Assembly: GCF_006088715.1 (NCBI RefSeq)
Contig: NZ_CP030771.1
Coordinates: forward strand, 6,715,501 to 6,779,500
Direction of reading: 5' to 3'
Source: Streptomyces sp. YIM 121038
GTDB taxonomy: Bacteria > Actinomycetota > Actinomycetes > Streptomycetales > Streptomycetaceae
Length of the DNA stretch: 64,000 nt
Under the pieces are notes generated by a model that made no database searches, had not been told where the DNA came from, and saw only the letters and a list, made by a program, of their open reading frames with translations. Positions 9,121-18,233 of the stretch are shown in pieces. Each line of letters begins with the position of its first letter. Position 1 is the stretch's first letter. The position numbers were made by a program, and so were the translations under genes.

Positions 9121-9354
9121 CTACAAGTGCACGACCGGGCAGGTCAGGGTGCGGGTGATGCCGTCCACTTGCTGGACCTTGGCGACCACCATGCGGCCGA
9201 GTTCGTCCACCGTGTCCGCCTGGGCGCGCACGATGACATCGTAGGGACCGGTCACGTCCTCGGCCTGGATCACTCCCGGGATCTTGCCGATCAGCTCGGC
9301 GACGGTCGACGCCTTGCCGACCTCGGTCTGGATCAGGATGTACGCCTGTACCAC
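9121..9354 (-). CDS. Single-domain Lrp/AsnC effector-binding protein
   Basis: A 77-residue protein consisting only of the RAM/ligand-binding domain of Lrp/AsnC regulators (VQAYILIQTEVGKAS ... GPYDVIVRA). There is no helix-turn-helix. The GTG at 9354 was chosen because a perfect GGAGGT lies 3-8 nt upstream; a longer reading to 9474 would add a non-conserved Pro/Arg-rich stretch. Stand-alone RAM proteins form dimers to decamers and bind amino acids. It is divergent from thiL. Confidence 0.85.
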   Translation of the reverse strand: MVQAYILIQTEVGKASTVAELIGKIPGVIQAEDVTGPYDVIVRAQADTVDELGRMVVAKVQQVDGITRTLTCPVVHL

Positions 9355-9560
9355 GGAACCTCCAGGGCGGCCACGAGGATCATGTGGGGAGAAGGGACGC
9401 CACGGTACCGCGTCGCCGCTCGTCACGGGGAGACCCGGGGGAGCCGCGCCGCGCACATCACGGCGGACGGACAACAGAGGTTGACGGTCACGTCGACCGT
9501 ACCGACGACAGGGACGGCTCGCGACCGCAAGCGGACCGCGGCAGAAGGAGCAGCACGCGC

Positions 9561-10529
9561 ATGAAGGGCACCGTCGGCGAGTTGGGGGAGTTCGGGCTCA
9601 TCAAGGAGCTCACCTCGCGGCTCACCTCCACTCCGGCCGTACGCCTCGGCCCCGGTGACGACGCCGCGGTCGTGGCCGCCCCGGACCGCAGGGTCGTGGC
9701 GAGCACCGACATCCTCCTGGAGGGCCGGCACTTCCGCCGCGACTGGTCCACGGCGTACGACGTGGGCCGCAAGGCCGCCGCCCAGAACCTCGCGGACATC
9801 GCCGCCATGGGCGCCGTGCCGACCGCGATCCTGCTCGGTCTCGTCGTCCCCGCCGAGCTCCCCGCGAGCTGGCCCACCGAGCTCATGGACGGCCTGCGCG
9901 ACGAGTGCCAGGTGGCGGGCGCAGCCGTCGTCGGCGGCGACGTCGTGCGCGGCGACACCATCACCGTCTCGATCACTGCCCTCGGCGATCTGCGCAACCA
10001 CGAACCCGTCACGCGCGCGGGCGCGCAGCCCGGCGACACGGTCGCCGTCACGGGCTGGCTCGGCTGGTCCGCCGCGGGCCACGCGGTGCTCTCCCGGGGC
10101 TTCCGCTCGCCGCGCGCCTTCGTGGAGGCCCACCGCAGGCCCGAACCGCCGTACCACGCGGGCCCCGCGGCCGCCGGGCTCGGCGCCACCGCCATGACGG
10201 ACGTCAGCGACGGCCTGATCGCCGACCTCGGCCACATCGCGGAGGCCAGCAAGGTGCGCATCGACGTCCGCTCCGGCGACGTGGACGTGCCCTCGCAGAT
10301 GAACGACATCGCCCAGGCGGTCGGCATCGACCCGCTCCAGTGGGTGCTCAACGGCGGCGAGGACCACGCGATCGTCGCCACGTTCCCGTCCGACGTGAAG
10401 CTGCCCGCCCGCTGGAAGGTCATCGGCGAGGTCCTCAACCCCTCGGCGATGCCGCAGGTGACCGTGGACGGCGCGCCGTGGACCAGCAAGGGCTGGGACC
10501 ACTTCGGGGACAACGGAGGCCACGACTGA
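9561..10529 (+). CDS. thiL: Thiamine-monophosphate kinase
   Basis: Phosphorylates thiamine monophosphate to the active diphosphate. PurM/AIR-synthase-like, 322 residues. Metal and ATP motifs include GPGDDAAVV near residue 31 and [12 protein letters not shown] near residue 214. The ATG at 9561 has AAGGAG (9544-9549) upstream. Its TGA overlaps the thiD ATG by one base, so the two are translationally coupled. No TPP riboswitch is visible upstream. Confidence 0.95.
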   Translation: MKGTVGELGEFGLIKELTSRLTSTPAVRLGPGDDAAVVAAPDRRVVASTDILLEGRHFRRDWSTAYDVGRKAAAQNLADIAAMGAVPTAILLGLVVPAELPASWPTELMDGLRDECQVAGAAVVGGDVVRGDTITVSITALGDLRNHEPVTRAGAQPGDTVAVTGWLGWSAAGHAVLSRGFRSPRAFVEAHRRPEPPYHAGPAAAGLGATAMTDVSDGLIADLGHIAEASKVRIDVRSGDVDVPSQMNDIAQAVGIDPLQWVLNGGEDHAIVATFPSDVKLPARWKVIGEVLNPSAMPQVTVDGAPWTSKGWDHFGDNGGHD

Positions 10530-11404
10530 TGGCGCCGCCGAGCGAGCCCCAGGGGGAGCCGCCGGGGCAGCCGGGCCTCGCGCCGCCCCGGGTGCTGACC
10601 GTCGCGGGCTCCGACTCCGGCGGCGGGGCCGGGATCCAGGCCGACCTGAAGACCATGCTCGCGCTCGGCACCCACGGCATGAGCGTGCTCACCGCCGTGA
10701 CCGCGCAGAACTCCCTGGGCGTCCAGGGCGCCTGGGAGCTGCCGGTCGAGGCGGTCCGCGCCCAGTACCGCAGCGTCGTCGACGACATCGGCGTCCAGGC
10801 CGTGAAGACCGGCATGCTGGCCTCGGCCGAACTGGTCGAGGCGGTCGCCGAGTTGCTCGCGGGCACCGACGCCCCGGCCGTCGTCGACCCCGTCGGCGTG
10901 TCCAAGCACGGCGACGCGCTGCTCGCCGCCTCCGCCCTCGACTCCGTGCGCACGAAGCTGCTCCCCGTCGCCACGGTCGCCACACCGAACCTGGACGAAG
11001 TGGCGCAACTCACGGGCCTGCGCGTCGAGTCCGAGGAGGACATGCGGCGGGCCGCCGCGGCCCTCCTCGCGTACGGGCCCCGGTGGGTGGTCGTCAAGGG
11101 CGGCCATCTGCCCGGCGGCCAGGACGCCGTGGACCTGCTCACCGACGGCTCCGAGGAGCACTGGCTGCGGTCCGCGCGCCATGACAACCGCCACACGCAC
11201 GGCACCGGCTGCACCCTCGCCAGCGCGATCGCCGCCCACCTCGCCAAGGGCCGCTCCGTGCCCGAGGCCGCGCGGGCCGCCAAGGAGTACGTCACCGGGG
11301 CGATCGCCGCCGGGTTCGCGCTCGGCGGCGGCATCGGCCCCGTGGATCACGCCTGGCGGTTCCGGGACGGCCCGGTTGCCGCGGAGGACCGGGGCAGGTC
11401 GTAA
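10529..11404 (+). CDS. thiD: Hydroxymethylpyrimidine/phosphomethylpyrimidine kinase
   Basis: Ribokinase-fold kinase that makes HMP diphosphate for thiamine synthesis. The N-terminal signature [15 protein letters not shown] and the C-terminal [11 protein letters not shown] anion hole/catalytic motif are intact in 291 residues. It begins in the TGATG junction with thiL. Unusually, its last 58 bp are antisense to the 3' end of the FAD monooxygenase gene on the opposite strand, so no terminator separates the two convergent genes. Confidence 0.95.
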   Translation: MAPPSEPQGEPPGQPGLAPPRVLTVAGSDSGGGAGIQADLKTMLALGTHGMSVLTAVTAQNSLGVQGAWELPVEAVRAQYRSVVDDIGVQAVKTGMLASAELVEAVAELLAGTDAPAVVDPVGVSKHGDALLAASALDSVRTKLLPVATVATPNLDEVAQLTGLRVESEEDMRRAAAALLAYGPRWVVVKGGHLPGGQDAVDLLTDGSEEHWLRSARHDNRHTHGTGCTLASAIAAHLAKGRSVPEAARAAKEYVTGAIAAGFALGGGIGPVDHAWRFRDGPVAAEDRGRS

Positions 11405-12636
11405 GCGGGGTCTCCTATGCCGATGGGGTACTCCTTGACCTCGACGGCGTCGGCGGCCTTCTCCGCGAGGCGCTCGAAGACGCCCGCGAGGAGGCGAGAG
11501 CCGAGCATCCGGTAGACCAGGTTGCGGGTGCGGATCCTGTTCTCGGTGGGGGGCGCGAGGAACGGCCCCGGGGCGCCCGGAACCATCCGGCGGCCCTTCG
11601 CGCGGTCGCGGACCTCCGCCTCGTACGCCGCGAAGGCCCTGGCGTGGTTCCCGCGCGCGGCCGCCAGCTCGCCCGCGAGGACGTACGCGCACACCAGGGC
11701 CGTCCCCGCGCCCGTGCCGCCCGTCGTCGCGCCGAACCCGGCGTCTCCCAGGAGCACGACGCGCCCCTGGGACAGCCGGTCGACGTGGACCTGGGCGATC
11801 GCCTCGAAGGACAGCTCGTCGGTGTCCTCCAGGGCGTCGAGGGCGTGCCGCGTGTGCTTCCAGGGCAGATCCGCGAACGTCTCGGCGAGGAGCGCCTTCT
11901 GCCCCGCGACGTCGTCGCGGTCATAGGCGAGCTGCTGCGAACGGAACACCAGGAACGCGCCGCCCCCCACCGGGCTGCCGTCGTGGTTGCTGATGCCGAC
12001 CGCGCGTCCTGGCACGCTGCAGATCCGCGACGAGCGGTGCAGGCCCAGCACGTTGGGCATGGCGAACCCCGCCGCGTAGTACCCGAGGTGCCGCAGATGG
12101 CGCGACTCGTCGCCGAAGACGAGACGGCGCGTGGGGGAGTGCAGACCGTCCGCGCAGGCCAGGAGGCCGAAGCGGCGCGGCGCGCCCCGGTCGAAGGTCA
12201 CGTCGATGCCGTCGAAGTCCTCCTGGAGGTGCGCGACGCAGTCCCCGAAGACGTACTCGACACGGTCCTTCGTCCGCTCGTACATGATCTGTGAGAGGGC
12301 GCCGCGGCAGATCTCCACGTCGCCGCTCATCAGGAACGCGGGCAGATCCACCCTCTCCTTGTCGTCGACGCCGACGATCGTGCGGCGGCCCATGTGCGTC
12401 CCGTGGCGGCGCACGTCGTCCCAGAGGCCCATGCGCTCCAGGGCGGTGCGGTGCGCGCGGCCCCGGAAGCCGACCGCGAAGCCGCCCCCGCGCAGCGCGG
12501 CGGCCTCCTCCACGACGGTGACGCGGGCGCCGTAGCGGGCCAGCCGGAGCGCGAGCGCCATGCCCGCGACGCTCGCGCCGGAGACGAGGACGGAGAGGCG
12601 GGAGAGAGGCCCGGGGGAGTGTGCTGTGTTCGTCAT
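11347..12636 (-). CDS. FAD-dependent monooxygenase (PHBH/TetX-like)
   Basis: Class A flavoprotein hydroxylase of 429 residues. The FAD-binding motif is [18 protein letters not shown], a GxSxAG variant usual in this family. The DG motif is seen in [12 protein letters not shown] (about residue 161), and the GD motif in [18 protein letters not shown]. Such enzymes oxidise aromatic, polyketide or antibiotic substrates with NAD(P)H and O2; the substrate cannot be told. It is downstream of a SARP-type regulator on the same strand (121-nt gap) and probably under its control. The ATG lacks a good Shine-Dalgarno. The 3' end overlaps thiD antisense. I do not recall it in the S. coelicolor core order, so it may be acquired. 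Confidence 0.88.
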   Translation of the reverse strand: MTNTAHSPGPLSRLSVLVSGASVAGMALALRLARYGARVTVVEEAAALRGGGFAVGFRGRAHRTALERMGLWDDVRRHGTHMGRRTIVGVDDKERVDLPAFLMSGDVEICRGALSQIMYERTKDRVEYVFGDCVAHLQEDFDGIDVTFDRGAPRRFGLLACADGLHSPTRRLVFGDESRHLRHLGYYAAGFAMPNVLGLHRSSRICSVPGRAVGISNHDGSPVGGGAFLVFRSQQLAYDRDDVAGQKALLAETFADLPWKHTRHALDALEDTDELSFEAIAQVHVDRLSQGRVVLLGDAGFGATTGGTGAGTALVCAYVLAGELAAARGNHARAFAAYEAEVRDRAKGRRMVPGAPGPFLAPPTENRIRTRNLVYRMLGSRLLAGVFERLAEKAADAVEVKEYPIGIGDPAYDLPRSSAATGPSRNRQA

Positions 12637-12658
12637 GGCAGGAGCTTCGAGGGGATGC

Positions 12659-12696
12659 CTTACCGATGGCTGACCATCGGCCGACAGGGGCTTACC
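12659..12696. promoter_or_regulatory. Palindrome and direct repeats before the FAD monooxygenase
   Basis: Inverted repeat CCGATGG-CTGA-CCATCGG (12663-12680) is flanked by two direct CTTACC repeats (12659-12664 and 12691-12696) 32 bp apart, about three helical turns. It sits 27-60 bp upstream of the monooxygenase start. SARP regulators bind phased direct repeats, so this is a plausible target of the neighbouring gene. This is an inference. Confidence 0.4.
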
Positions 12697-12757
12697 AGGA
12701 GCCGGCAGTGACTGACCGCCTGCTCCTCGGCCGGTGGCCGGGCCGCGGGGCGGGCGG

Positions 12758-15700
12758 CTACCGCGTGAGCGCCGCCGTCGGCTCCCGCCGCCCCTGCTCG
12801 AAGGCCTTCTCGTACGTCTCCGGGGACAGTCGTGCCCGCACTGCGCGCTCTACGGGGGCCACGTCGGGGTCGCCCGCGATCAGCGTGCCCCGCAGACCGG
12901 CGGCCGCGCCCAGGAGCCGGGCGGCCTCCTCGGGGCCCGCCGCGGTGACCGCCAGCGCCTCGGCGACGTGGGCCCGCTCGTCGAAGCCGGTTCCGGCGCT
13001 GTCCAGGACGAGGACGCGGGCCCGCTCGAAACACTCCGCGGCCTCGTCCGCACGGCACTCGGCGAGCGCGGCGCGGCCGAGGCCGAGGAGGATCCGCGCC
13101 GTCTCGGCCACGCTGAACCAGTTCGCGGCGCACGCCTCCAGAGCCTCTCCGTAGTGCCCACGCGCGCGGGTGAGCTCACCGCGCAGCCGGGCCACGTCAC
13201 CGAGGCCCCGCAGCGAGGTCGCCACCTTGTCGCGCACCCCGGCGGTGCGGGCGAGGTCCCCGGAGAGCCGGAAGTGCTCGGCGGCCTCCTCCAGGGCGCC
13301 GTCGTGCAGCAGGACCGTGGCGCGCTGGTGCAGCATGTCGGCGGTCTCCTCCGGGGCCGCCAGCTCCCGTACGTGGACGAGCCCCTCGTCGAGCAGGGCG
13401 AGGGCGCGCCCCCGCTCGCCGCGCCAGTCGGCGTACATCGCCAGCGGGTCGAGGCAGTTGGCCATGCCCCAGCGGTCACCGGTGTCCCGGAAGGCCGCGA
13501 GAGCCCGCGCGAAGGCCGCCTCCGAGGCGTCGACGCGGCCCGCCAGCTGCTGCTGGAAACCGTGCCCGAAGTCCAGCAGGGCCCGCCCCCAGGGATGCGC
13601 GCCGAGCTGCGCCCGGACCCGGTCCTCCGCCGCCCGCCGCGGCCCGCCCGCGAGCGACCACAGCACGATCAGGAAGGGCCGCCGCAGCGGCCCCCGCAGC
13701 GAGGCCAGGATGTCGTCCGCGCGCGCGAGGCGCTCCCGTTCCACCGGGTCGTCGCCCTCGCCCGTGAGCGCGTTGAGCAGGCACAGGGCGTACTCCTCCG
13801 CCAGGCCGTCCGGTACCTCGTCACCCACGGCCGCCAGCAGCCGCGCGGCCAGCGGCGCCCGCTGCCCGTACAGGCCGCGCAGCCGCCAGTACCAGGACAG
13901 GGCGGCCGCCAGCCGAAGGCCCGCGCGCGGGTCGGTGCGCACGTGGTGGTGCAGCGCGGCTTCGAGGTTGCCGTGGTCCGCGGCGAGGCGGTCGAGCCAC
14001 GCCACCTGCTCCCCGCCGTGCAGGCGCGGCGCGCCCTCCTCCGCGCACCGCAGGAAGTACGCGGCGTGCGCGGCCCGCAGCGCGTCCTCCTCGCCCGCTT
14101 CGGCGAGCCGCCGGGCGCAGTACGCGCGGATGGTCTCCAGCATCCGGTACCGCCCGCCGGTCGCCTCGATGAACGACTTCTCCGCCAGGGAGGCCAGCGG
14201 GTCCTCGGGGTACGGCACCCCGCACACCGCGTCGACCGCGTCGAGTGTCGCCCCGGCCGGGAACACCGTCAGCCGTCGGGCGAGCCGCCGCTCCTGGTCG
14301 TCCAGCAGCTCCCAGCTCCACTCGACGACCGCGTGCAGCGTCCGGTGCCGGGGCGCCTTCGTGCGGTCCCCGCGCGACAGGAGCCGGAACCGGTCGTCCA
14401 GGCGCGCGGCCAGCTCGTCGAGCGTGAGGGTGCGCAGCCGGGCCGCGGCCAGCTCGATGGCGAGCGGCAGCCCGTCCAGGGCGGCGCAGACGGAGTCGAC
14501 CAGGGTGGCCCGCGGGTGCCCCCGGCCGGGCGCGGGCGGCGCGAAGTCCGGGCGTACGGCGGCGGCCCGCTCCAGGAACAGCCGGGCCGCGGGTGCGGCG
14601 GCCAGCGGCGGCACCGGGCACAGCACCTCGCCGGTGATCCCGAGGGCCTCCCGGCTCGTGGCCAGGACCCGCACGCCCGGGCAGGCGCCGAGCAGCAGCC
14701 CGACGGTGCGGGCGGCGTCGTCGACCACGTGCTCGCAGTTGTCCAGGACCAGCAGCAGCTCGCGGCCCTCCAGGGCGGCCAGGAGCCGCTGCCTCGCGTC
14801 GCCCCCGCGCGCGTGGAAGCCGTCGCGCACCCCGAGGGCGCCGAGCACGGCGCACGTCACCGGCGACCCGGCGGTGAGCGGGGCCAGCTCCACGAAGCAC
14901 ACCCTGTCGGGCCCGGCGCTCTCCCGCTCCCGGGCGGCCTCCACCGCGAGCCGCGTCTTGCCCGCGCCGCCCGGTCCGGTGAGCGTCACCAGGCGGGACG
15001 ACCCCGCGAGCAGGCCGCGGACGCGGGCCAGCTCCTCGGCGCGGCCCACGAGCGGCGTCAGCTGTGCCGGGACGCTCGGCCGCCGCGACGGCTCCGCGCC
15101 CCGCAGCAGCTCCCGGTGGAGCGCGGCGAGGTCCGGCGACGGGTCGGCGCCCAGCTCCCGCGCGAGGGTGGCGCGTGCCTCCTCGAACACCGCGAGCGCC
15201 TCGGCCGCCCTGCCGCCCGCGGACAGGGCCCGCATCAGCTGCCCGTACAGCCGCTCGCTCAGCGGCCGGTCCGCGAGCAGCTCCCGCAGCTCCGGGACGA
15301 GGCCGGGGCCGCCGCCGGTCGCCAGGTCGGCGTCGATCCGGTCCTGTACGGCGGCCAGCCGCAGCTCTTCCAGGCGGGTGGCGGGCGCGTGCGCGCCGGG
15401 CAGGTCGGCGAGCGCCGCGCCCCGCCACAGACCGAGGGCCTCGCGCAGCAGCGCGGCGGCCCGCGCGGGATCCCCGGCGGCCAGGGCGTCGCGGCCCACG
15501 CGCGCGAGGCGCTCGAAACGGTGGGCGTCGACGTCGTCGGGGTCGACCAGGAGCCGGTAGCCACCGGCGCCCGCCCGGATGTCCACGCCCAGCCGCCCGC
15601 GGAGCCGTGACACCTGGGACTGGAGGGCGTTCGCGGCACCGGCGGGCGGCCGCTCGCCGTACAGGCCGTCGGTCAGCCGCTCCACGGACACGGTGCGGCC

Positions 15701-15811
15701 CGCGTCCAGGAGGAGCAGGGTGAGCAGGGCCCTGGGGCGCGGACCGCCGGGGGCGACGGGTCCGCCGTCGGGGGTCCGTACGTCGAGGGGGCCGAGGATG
15801 CCGAACCGCAT
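12758..15811 (-). CDS. SARP/AfsR-type regulator with BTAD, NB-ARC and TPR domains
   Basis: A large regulator of 1017 residues. Residues ~1-95 are an OmpR-like winged helix (MRFGILGPLDVRTPDGG ... NALQSQVSRLRGRLG). Residues ~96-240 are a bacterial transcriptional activation domain. An NB-ARC/STAND ATPase follows, with Walker A GPGGAGKT at 279-286 and Walker B LLLVLDNCEHVVDD. The C-terminal half is TPR-like helices. The architecture is that of AfsR and pathway-specific SARPs that switch on secondary metabolism. The ATG at 15811 starts the conserved domain; longer readings run into rpmB and add a Pro/Arg-rich stretch. There is no Shine-Dalgarno. It sits upstream of the FAD monooxygenase and is its likely regulator. 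Confidence 0.9.
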   Translation of the reverse strand: MRFGILGPLDVRTPDGGPVAPGGPRPRALLTLLLLDAGRTVSVERLTDGLYGERPPAGAANALQSQVSRLRGRLGVDIRAGAGGYRLLVDPDDVDAHRFERLARVGRDALAAGDPARAAALLREALGLWRGAALADLPGAHAPATRLEELRLAAVQDRIDADLATGGGPGLVPELRELLADRPLSERLYGQLMRALSAGGRAAEALAVFEEARATLARELGADPSPDLAALHRELLRGAEPSRRPSVPAQLTPLVGRAEELARVRGLLAGSSRLVTLTGPGGAGKTRLAVEAARERESAGPDRVCFVELAPLTAGSPVTCAVLGALGVRDGFHARGGDARQRLLAALEGRELLLVLDNCEHVVDDAARTVGLLLGACPGVRVLATSREALGITGEVLCPVPPLAAAPAARLFLERAAAVRPDFAPPAPGRGHPRATLVDSVCAALDGLPLAIELAAARLRTLTLDELAARLDDRFRLLSRGDRTKAPRHRTLHAVVEWSWELLDDQERRLARRLTVFPAGATLDAVDAVCGVPYPEDPLASLAEKSFIEATGGRYRMLETIRAYCARRLAEAGEEDALRAAHAAYFLRCAEEGAPRLHGGEQVAWLDRLAADHGNLEAALHHHVRTDPRAGLRLAAALSWYWRLRGLYGQRAPLAARLLAAVGDEVPDGLAEEYALCLLNALTGEGDDPVERERLARADDILASLRGPLRRPFLIVLWSLAGGPRRAAEDRVRAQLGAHPWGRALLDFGHGFQQQLAGRVDASEAAFARALAAFRDTGDRWGMANCLDPLAMYADWRGERGRALALLDEGLVHVRELAAPEETADMLHQRATVLLHDGALEEAAEHFRLSGDLARTAGVRDKVATSLRGLGDVARLRGELTRARGHYGEALEACAANWFSVAETARILLGLGRAALAECRADEAAECFERARVLVLDSAGTGFDERAHVAEALAVTAAGPEEAARLLGAAAGLRGTLIAGDPDVAPVERAVRARLSPETYEKAFEQGRREPTAALTR

Positions 15812-15915
15812 ACGCCGGATTTTGGCAGGCGGCGGAGGTCCAGGAGGGCGCGAGGCGCCAGGAAGTGCGCGGAGGGTACGGGCCGTCGTACGCAACGTGG
15901 TGGTGCGGGCACGCG

Positions 15916-15943
15916 AAAAAGCCGGCCCCCGAGGGGACCGGCC
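15916..15943 (-). terminator. Intrinsic terminator after rpmB
   Basis: On the minus strand GCCGGTCCCC, a short TCG loop and GGGGGCCGGC form a stem with one bulge, followed by TTTTT. This is a classic Rho-independent terminator, and it isolates rpmB from the SARP gene downstream. Confidence 0.85.
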
Positions 15944-15980
15944 TTCCGGTAACCGGCCAGGTGGCCGCGCAGAACTAGCG

Positions 15981-16166
15981 TCAGCGCGAGACCTTGCCGG
16001 CCTTGATGCACGAGGTGCAGGCATTGAGCCGCTTCGGCGTCCCGCCGACCACGGCACGCACGCGCTGGATGTTCGGGTTCCAGCGACGGGGCGTACGGCG
16101 GTGCGAGTGCGAGATGTTGTTGCCGAAGCCCGGCCCCTTGCCGCAGACGTCGCAGTTGGCAGCCAC
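15981..16166 (-). CDS. rpmB: 50S ribosomal protein L28 (zinc-ribbon form)
   Basis: 61-residue L28. It has four cysteines in CDVC (5, 8) and CTSC (50, 53), the zinc-binding C+ form; Streptomyces usually carry a second, cysteine-free copy induced by zinc limitation. The GTG at 16166 has GGAG upstream. It is transcribed alone, with a strong T-rich terminator behind. A perfect 14-bp palindrome (16205-16218) lies upstream. Confidence 0.96.
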   Translation of the reverse strand: MAANCDVCGKGPGFGNNISHSHRRTPRRWNPNIQRVRAVVGGTPKRLNACTSCIKAGKVSR

Positions 16167-16424
16167 GGGTCACTCCAAAGACTTCAGATGCACTTACGGT
16201 TAAACCCGGCATGCCGGGATCAGAGCGAATGATCTGGGTGGCGGTGCCAGGGGAATGTCCCGATGTGTATCGGGCAACCGGAGCAGCATACAACGACTGC
16301 TTCGGTACAACGAAACTACCATGTCTCGCCCGGGGCCCGCCCCGCGCTCCCCTCCCGCACCGGGTCTACGCTGCGTCTCATCCCGCCGAACCGGCCGTTC
16401 CGGACGCTCTCCAGGAGGCGACAG

Positions 16425-18158
16425 TTGCCGCAGAACCTCGACGCGGTCGCGATCCGCGCCTGGAGCGCACTGGCTCTGGACGCGCTGGGGCAGGCCCGCG
16501 AGGAGATCGACGCGATCAACGTCTATCCGGTCGCGGACGCGGACACCGGGACCAACCTCTACTTGACCATGGAGTCGGCGACCCGGGCGGTCGACGCCGT
16601 CTTCACGGGCCTGGAGCCCGCCGGGCCCACCCGGGCCGAGGCCGTGCGGGCACTGGCGCACGGGGCCCTGATCGGGGCCCGCGGCAACTCGGGCACGATC
16701 CTCGCGCAGCTGCTGCGGGGCATGGCGCAGGTGCTGTCCGACGACGAGAGCGCGCCGGGTCCTGCGGGTGACGCACCTCACGCGGACGGGGAGCGCCTGG
16801 CGCTGGCGCTGCGGCGTGCGGCCCAGTCCGCGTACCAGGCCGTCGCCCACCCCGTGGAGGGGACGGTCCTGACGGTCGCCAGGGCGGCGGCGGAGGCCGC
16901 CGGGGCCGGGCGGCAGGCGGCCGACTGCGGCGCGGTGGCCCGCGCGGCCTACGACGGCGCCCGCGCGGCCCTGGCCGCGACGCCGGACCAGCTGGCGGTG
17001 CTCGGCCGCGCGGGCGTCGTGGACGCCGGGGGCCGGGGGCTCGTGGCGGTGCTCGGGGCGCTCGTCGGAGCCCTGTCGGGGGAGCGCGTGGGCGCCCGGA
17101 ACCCCGCGGCCGCCTGGAACACCTGGACCTCCGCGAACGGCGGGCCGCGGCCGGACGGCCACGCGCGCGTAGCGGGCGCGGACGGCACGGCTTCCCCGGC
17201 CGCCGAGTGCGCCGAAGGCGTCGGCTCCGGCGCCGGACCGGCCTTCGAGGTGATCTACCTCCTGGAGGCGGACGACGACGCCGTCGCCCGGCTCAGGACC
17301 CGGCTCGACGCCCTCGGCGACTCCCTCGTCGTCGTCGGCGGCGACGGGCTGTGGAACGTCCACGTGCACGTGGACGACGCGGGCGCGGCCGTCGAGGCGG
17401 GGGTCGAGGCGGGCAGGCCGTACCGCATCCGCATCACGCACTTCGGCCTCGGCGACGCCCACGCCGTCCGTGCCGCGCAGCCGCCGCGCGAGCGCGCGCA
17501 GCGCGGCATCGTGGCCGTCGTACGCGGCGAGGGCCTGGGAGGCCTGTACGCGGAGGCGGGCGCGACCACCGTGCCCGCGCGCGCGGGGGAGCCGCCCGCG
17601 AGCGGCGAGCTGGTCCAGGCGGTGCGGCGCGCCCACGCGCGCGAGGTGGTGCTGCTGCCCAACGACGCCGAGCTGCGGCACACCGCCGCGGCGGCCGCCG
17701 AACAGGCCCGCTCAGAAGGCGTGCGCGTCGCCCTGATCCCCACCCGCTCCCCGGTGCAGGGCATCGCGGCGCTCGCCGTGCACGAGCCGGACCGGCGCTT
17801 CGACGAGGACGTCGTCGCGATGACGGCGGCGGCCGGCGCCACCCGGTACGCGGAACTGGCCGTCGCGGAGCGCCAGTCGTGGACGAGCGCGGGCATCTGC
17901 CAGGCCGGGGACGTCCTCGGCCTCATCGACGGCGACGTGGCGGTCATCGGGACCAAGGTCCCGGCCACGGCCGAGGTCGTCCTGGACCGGATGCTGGCGG
18001 CGGGCGGCGAGATGGTCACGCTGGTCCTGGGCGAGGAGGTCTCGGACGACGTGGCCGAGCGCCTCCAGAAGCACGTGCGCGACAGCCACCTGGCCGTGGA
18101 CACGGTCCTGTACCGGGGCGGCCCGCAGTCGGCCCTCCTCCTCATCGGCGTGGAGTAG
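16425..18158 (+). CDS. DAK2/FakA-like dihydroxyacetone-kinase family protein
   Basis: 577 residues. The N-terminal Dak2 ATP-binding domain has the signature INVYPVADADTGTNLYLT (Asp-rich metal site) and IGARGNSGTILAQLLRG. A DegV-like-linked C-terminal region ends in YRGGPQSALLLIGVE. This is the YloV/FakA architecture, whose characterised members are the ATP-binding subunit of fatty-acid kinase with a separate DegV/FakB partner; no FakB gene is in the window. TTG at 16425 is the start, with AGGAGG at 16413-16418. The recG gene follows, the usual arrangement in actinomycetes and firmicutes. Confidence 0.9.
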   Translation: MPQNLDAVAIRAWSALALDALGQAREEIDAINVYPVADADTGTNLYLTMESATRAVDAVFTGLEPAGPTRAEAVRALAHGALIGARGNSGTILAQLLRGMAQVLSDDESAPGPAGDAPHADGERLALALRRAAQSAYQAVAHPVEGTVLTVARAAAEAAGAGRQAADCGAVARAAYDGARAALAATPDQLAVLGRAGVVDAGGRGLVAVLGALVGALSGERVGARNPAAAWNTWTSANGGPRPDGHARVAGADGTASPAAECAEGVGSGAGPAFEVIYLLEADDDAVARLRTRLDALGDSLVVVGGDGLWNVHVHVDDAGAAVEAGVEAGRPYRIRITHFGLGDAHAVRAAQPPRERAQRGIVAVVRGEGLGGLYAEAGATTVPARAGEPPASGELVQAVRRAHAREVVLLPNDAELRHTAAAAAEQARSEGVRVALIPTRSPVQGIAALAVHEPDRRFDEDVVAMTAAAGATRYAELAVAERQSWTSAGICQAGDVLGLIDGDVAVIGTKVPATAEVVLDRMLAAGGEMVTLVLGEEVSDDVAERLQKHVRDSHLAVDTVLYRGGPQSALLLIGVE

Positions 18159-18233
18159 CCGCGGGGCCGCCCCACGCCGACGAGGGGTCGGGATTGCGGG
18201 CCCGGCCCCGGAATGTCAGTGGCGTGGTGTGCA

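Noticed and set aside
9475..9560. Search for a TPP riboswitch before thiL-thiD
   Set aside because: No matching motifs; the gap is only about 200 nt from the divergent Lrp start and has no suitable fold.
12734..15610. A 958-codon plus-strand open frame opposite the SARP gene
   Set aside because: It is an antisense shadow caused by GC-rich third positions. It has no domain, and the opposite strand encodes a full SARP protein.
16205..16218. Perfect palindrome CCCGGCATGCCGGG before rpmB as a Zur box
   Set aside because: It does not match the AT-centred Zur consensus; zinc control fits the other L28 paralogue, not this Cys-containing one.
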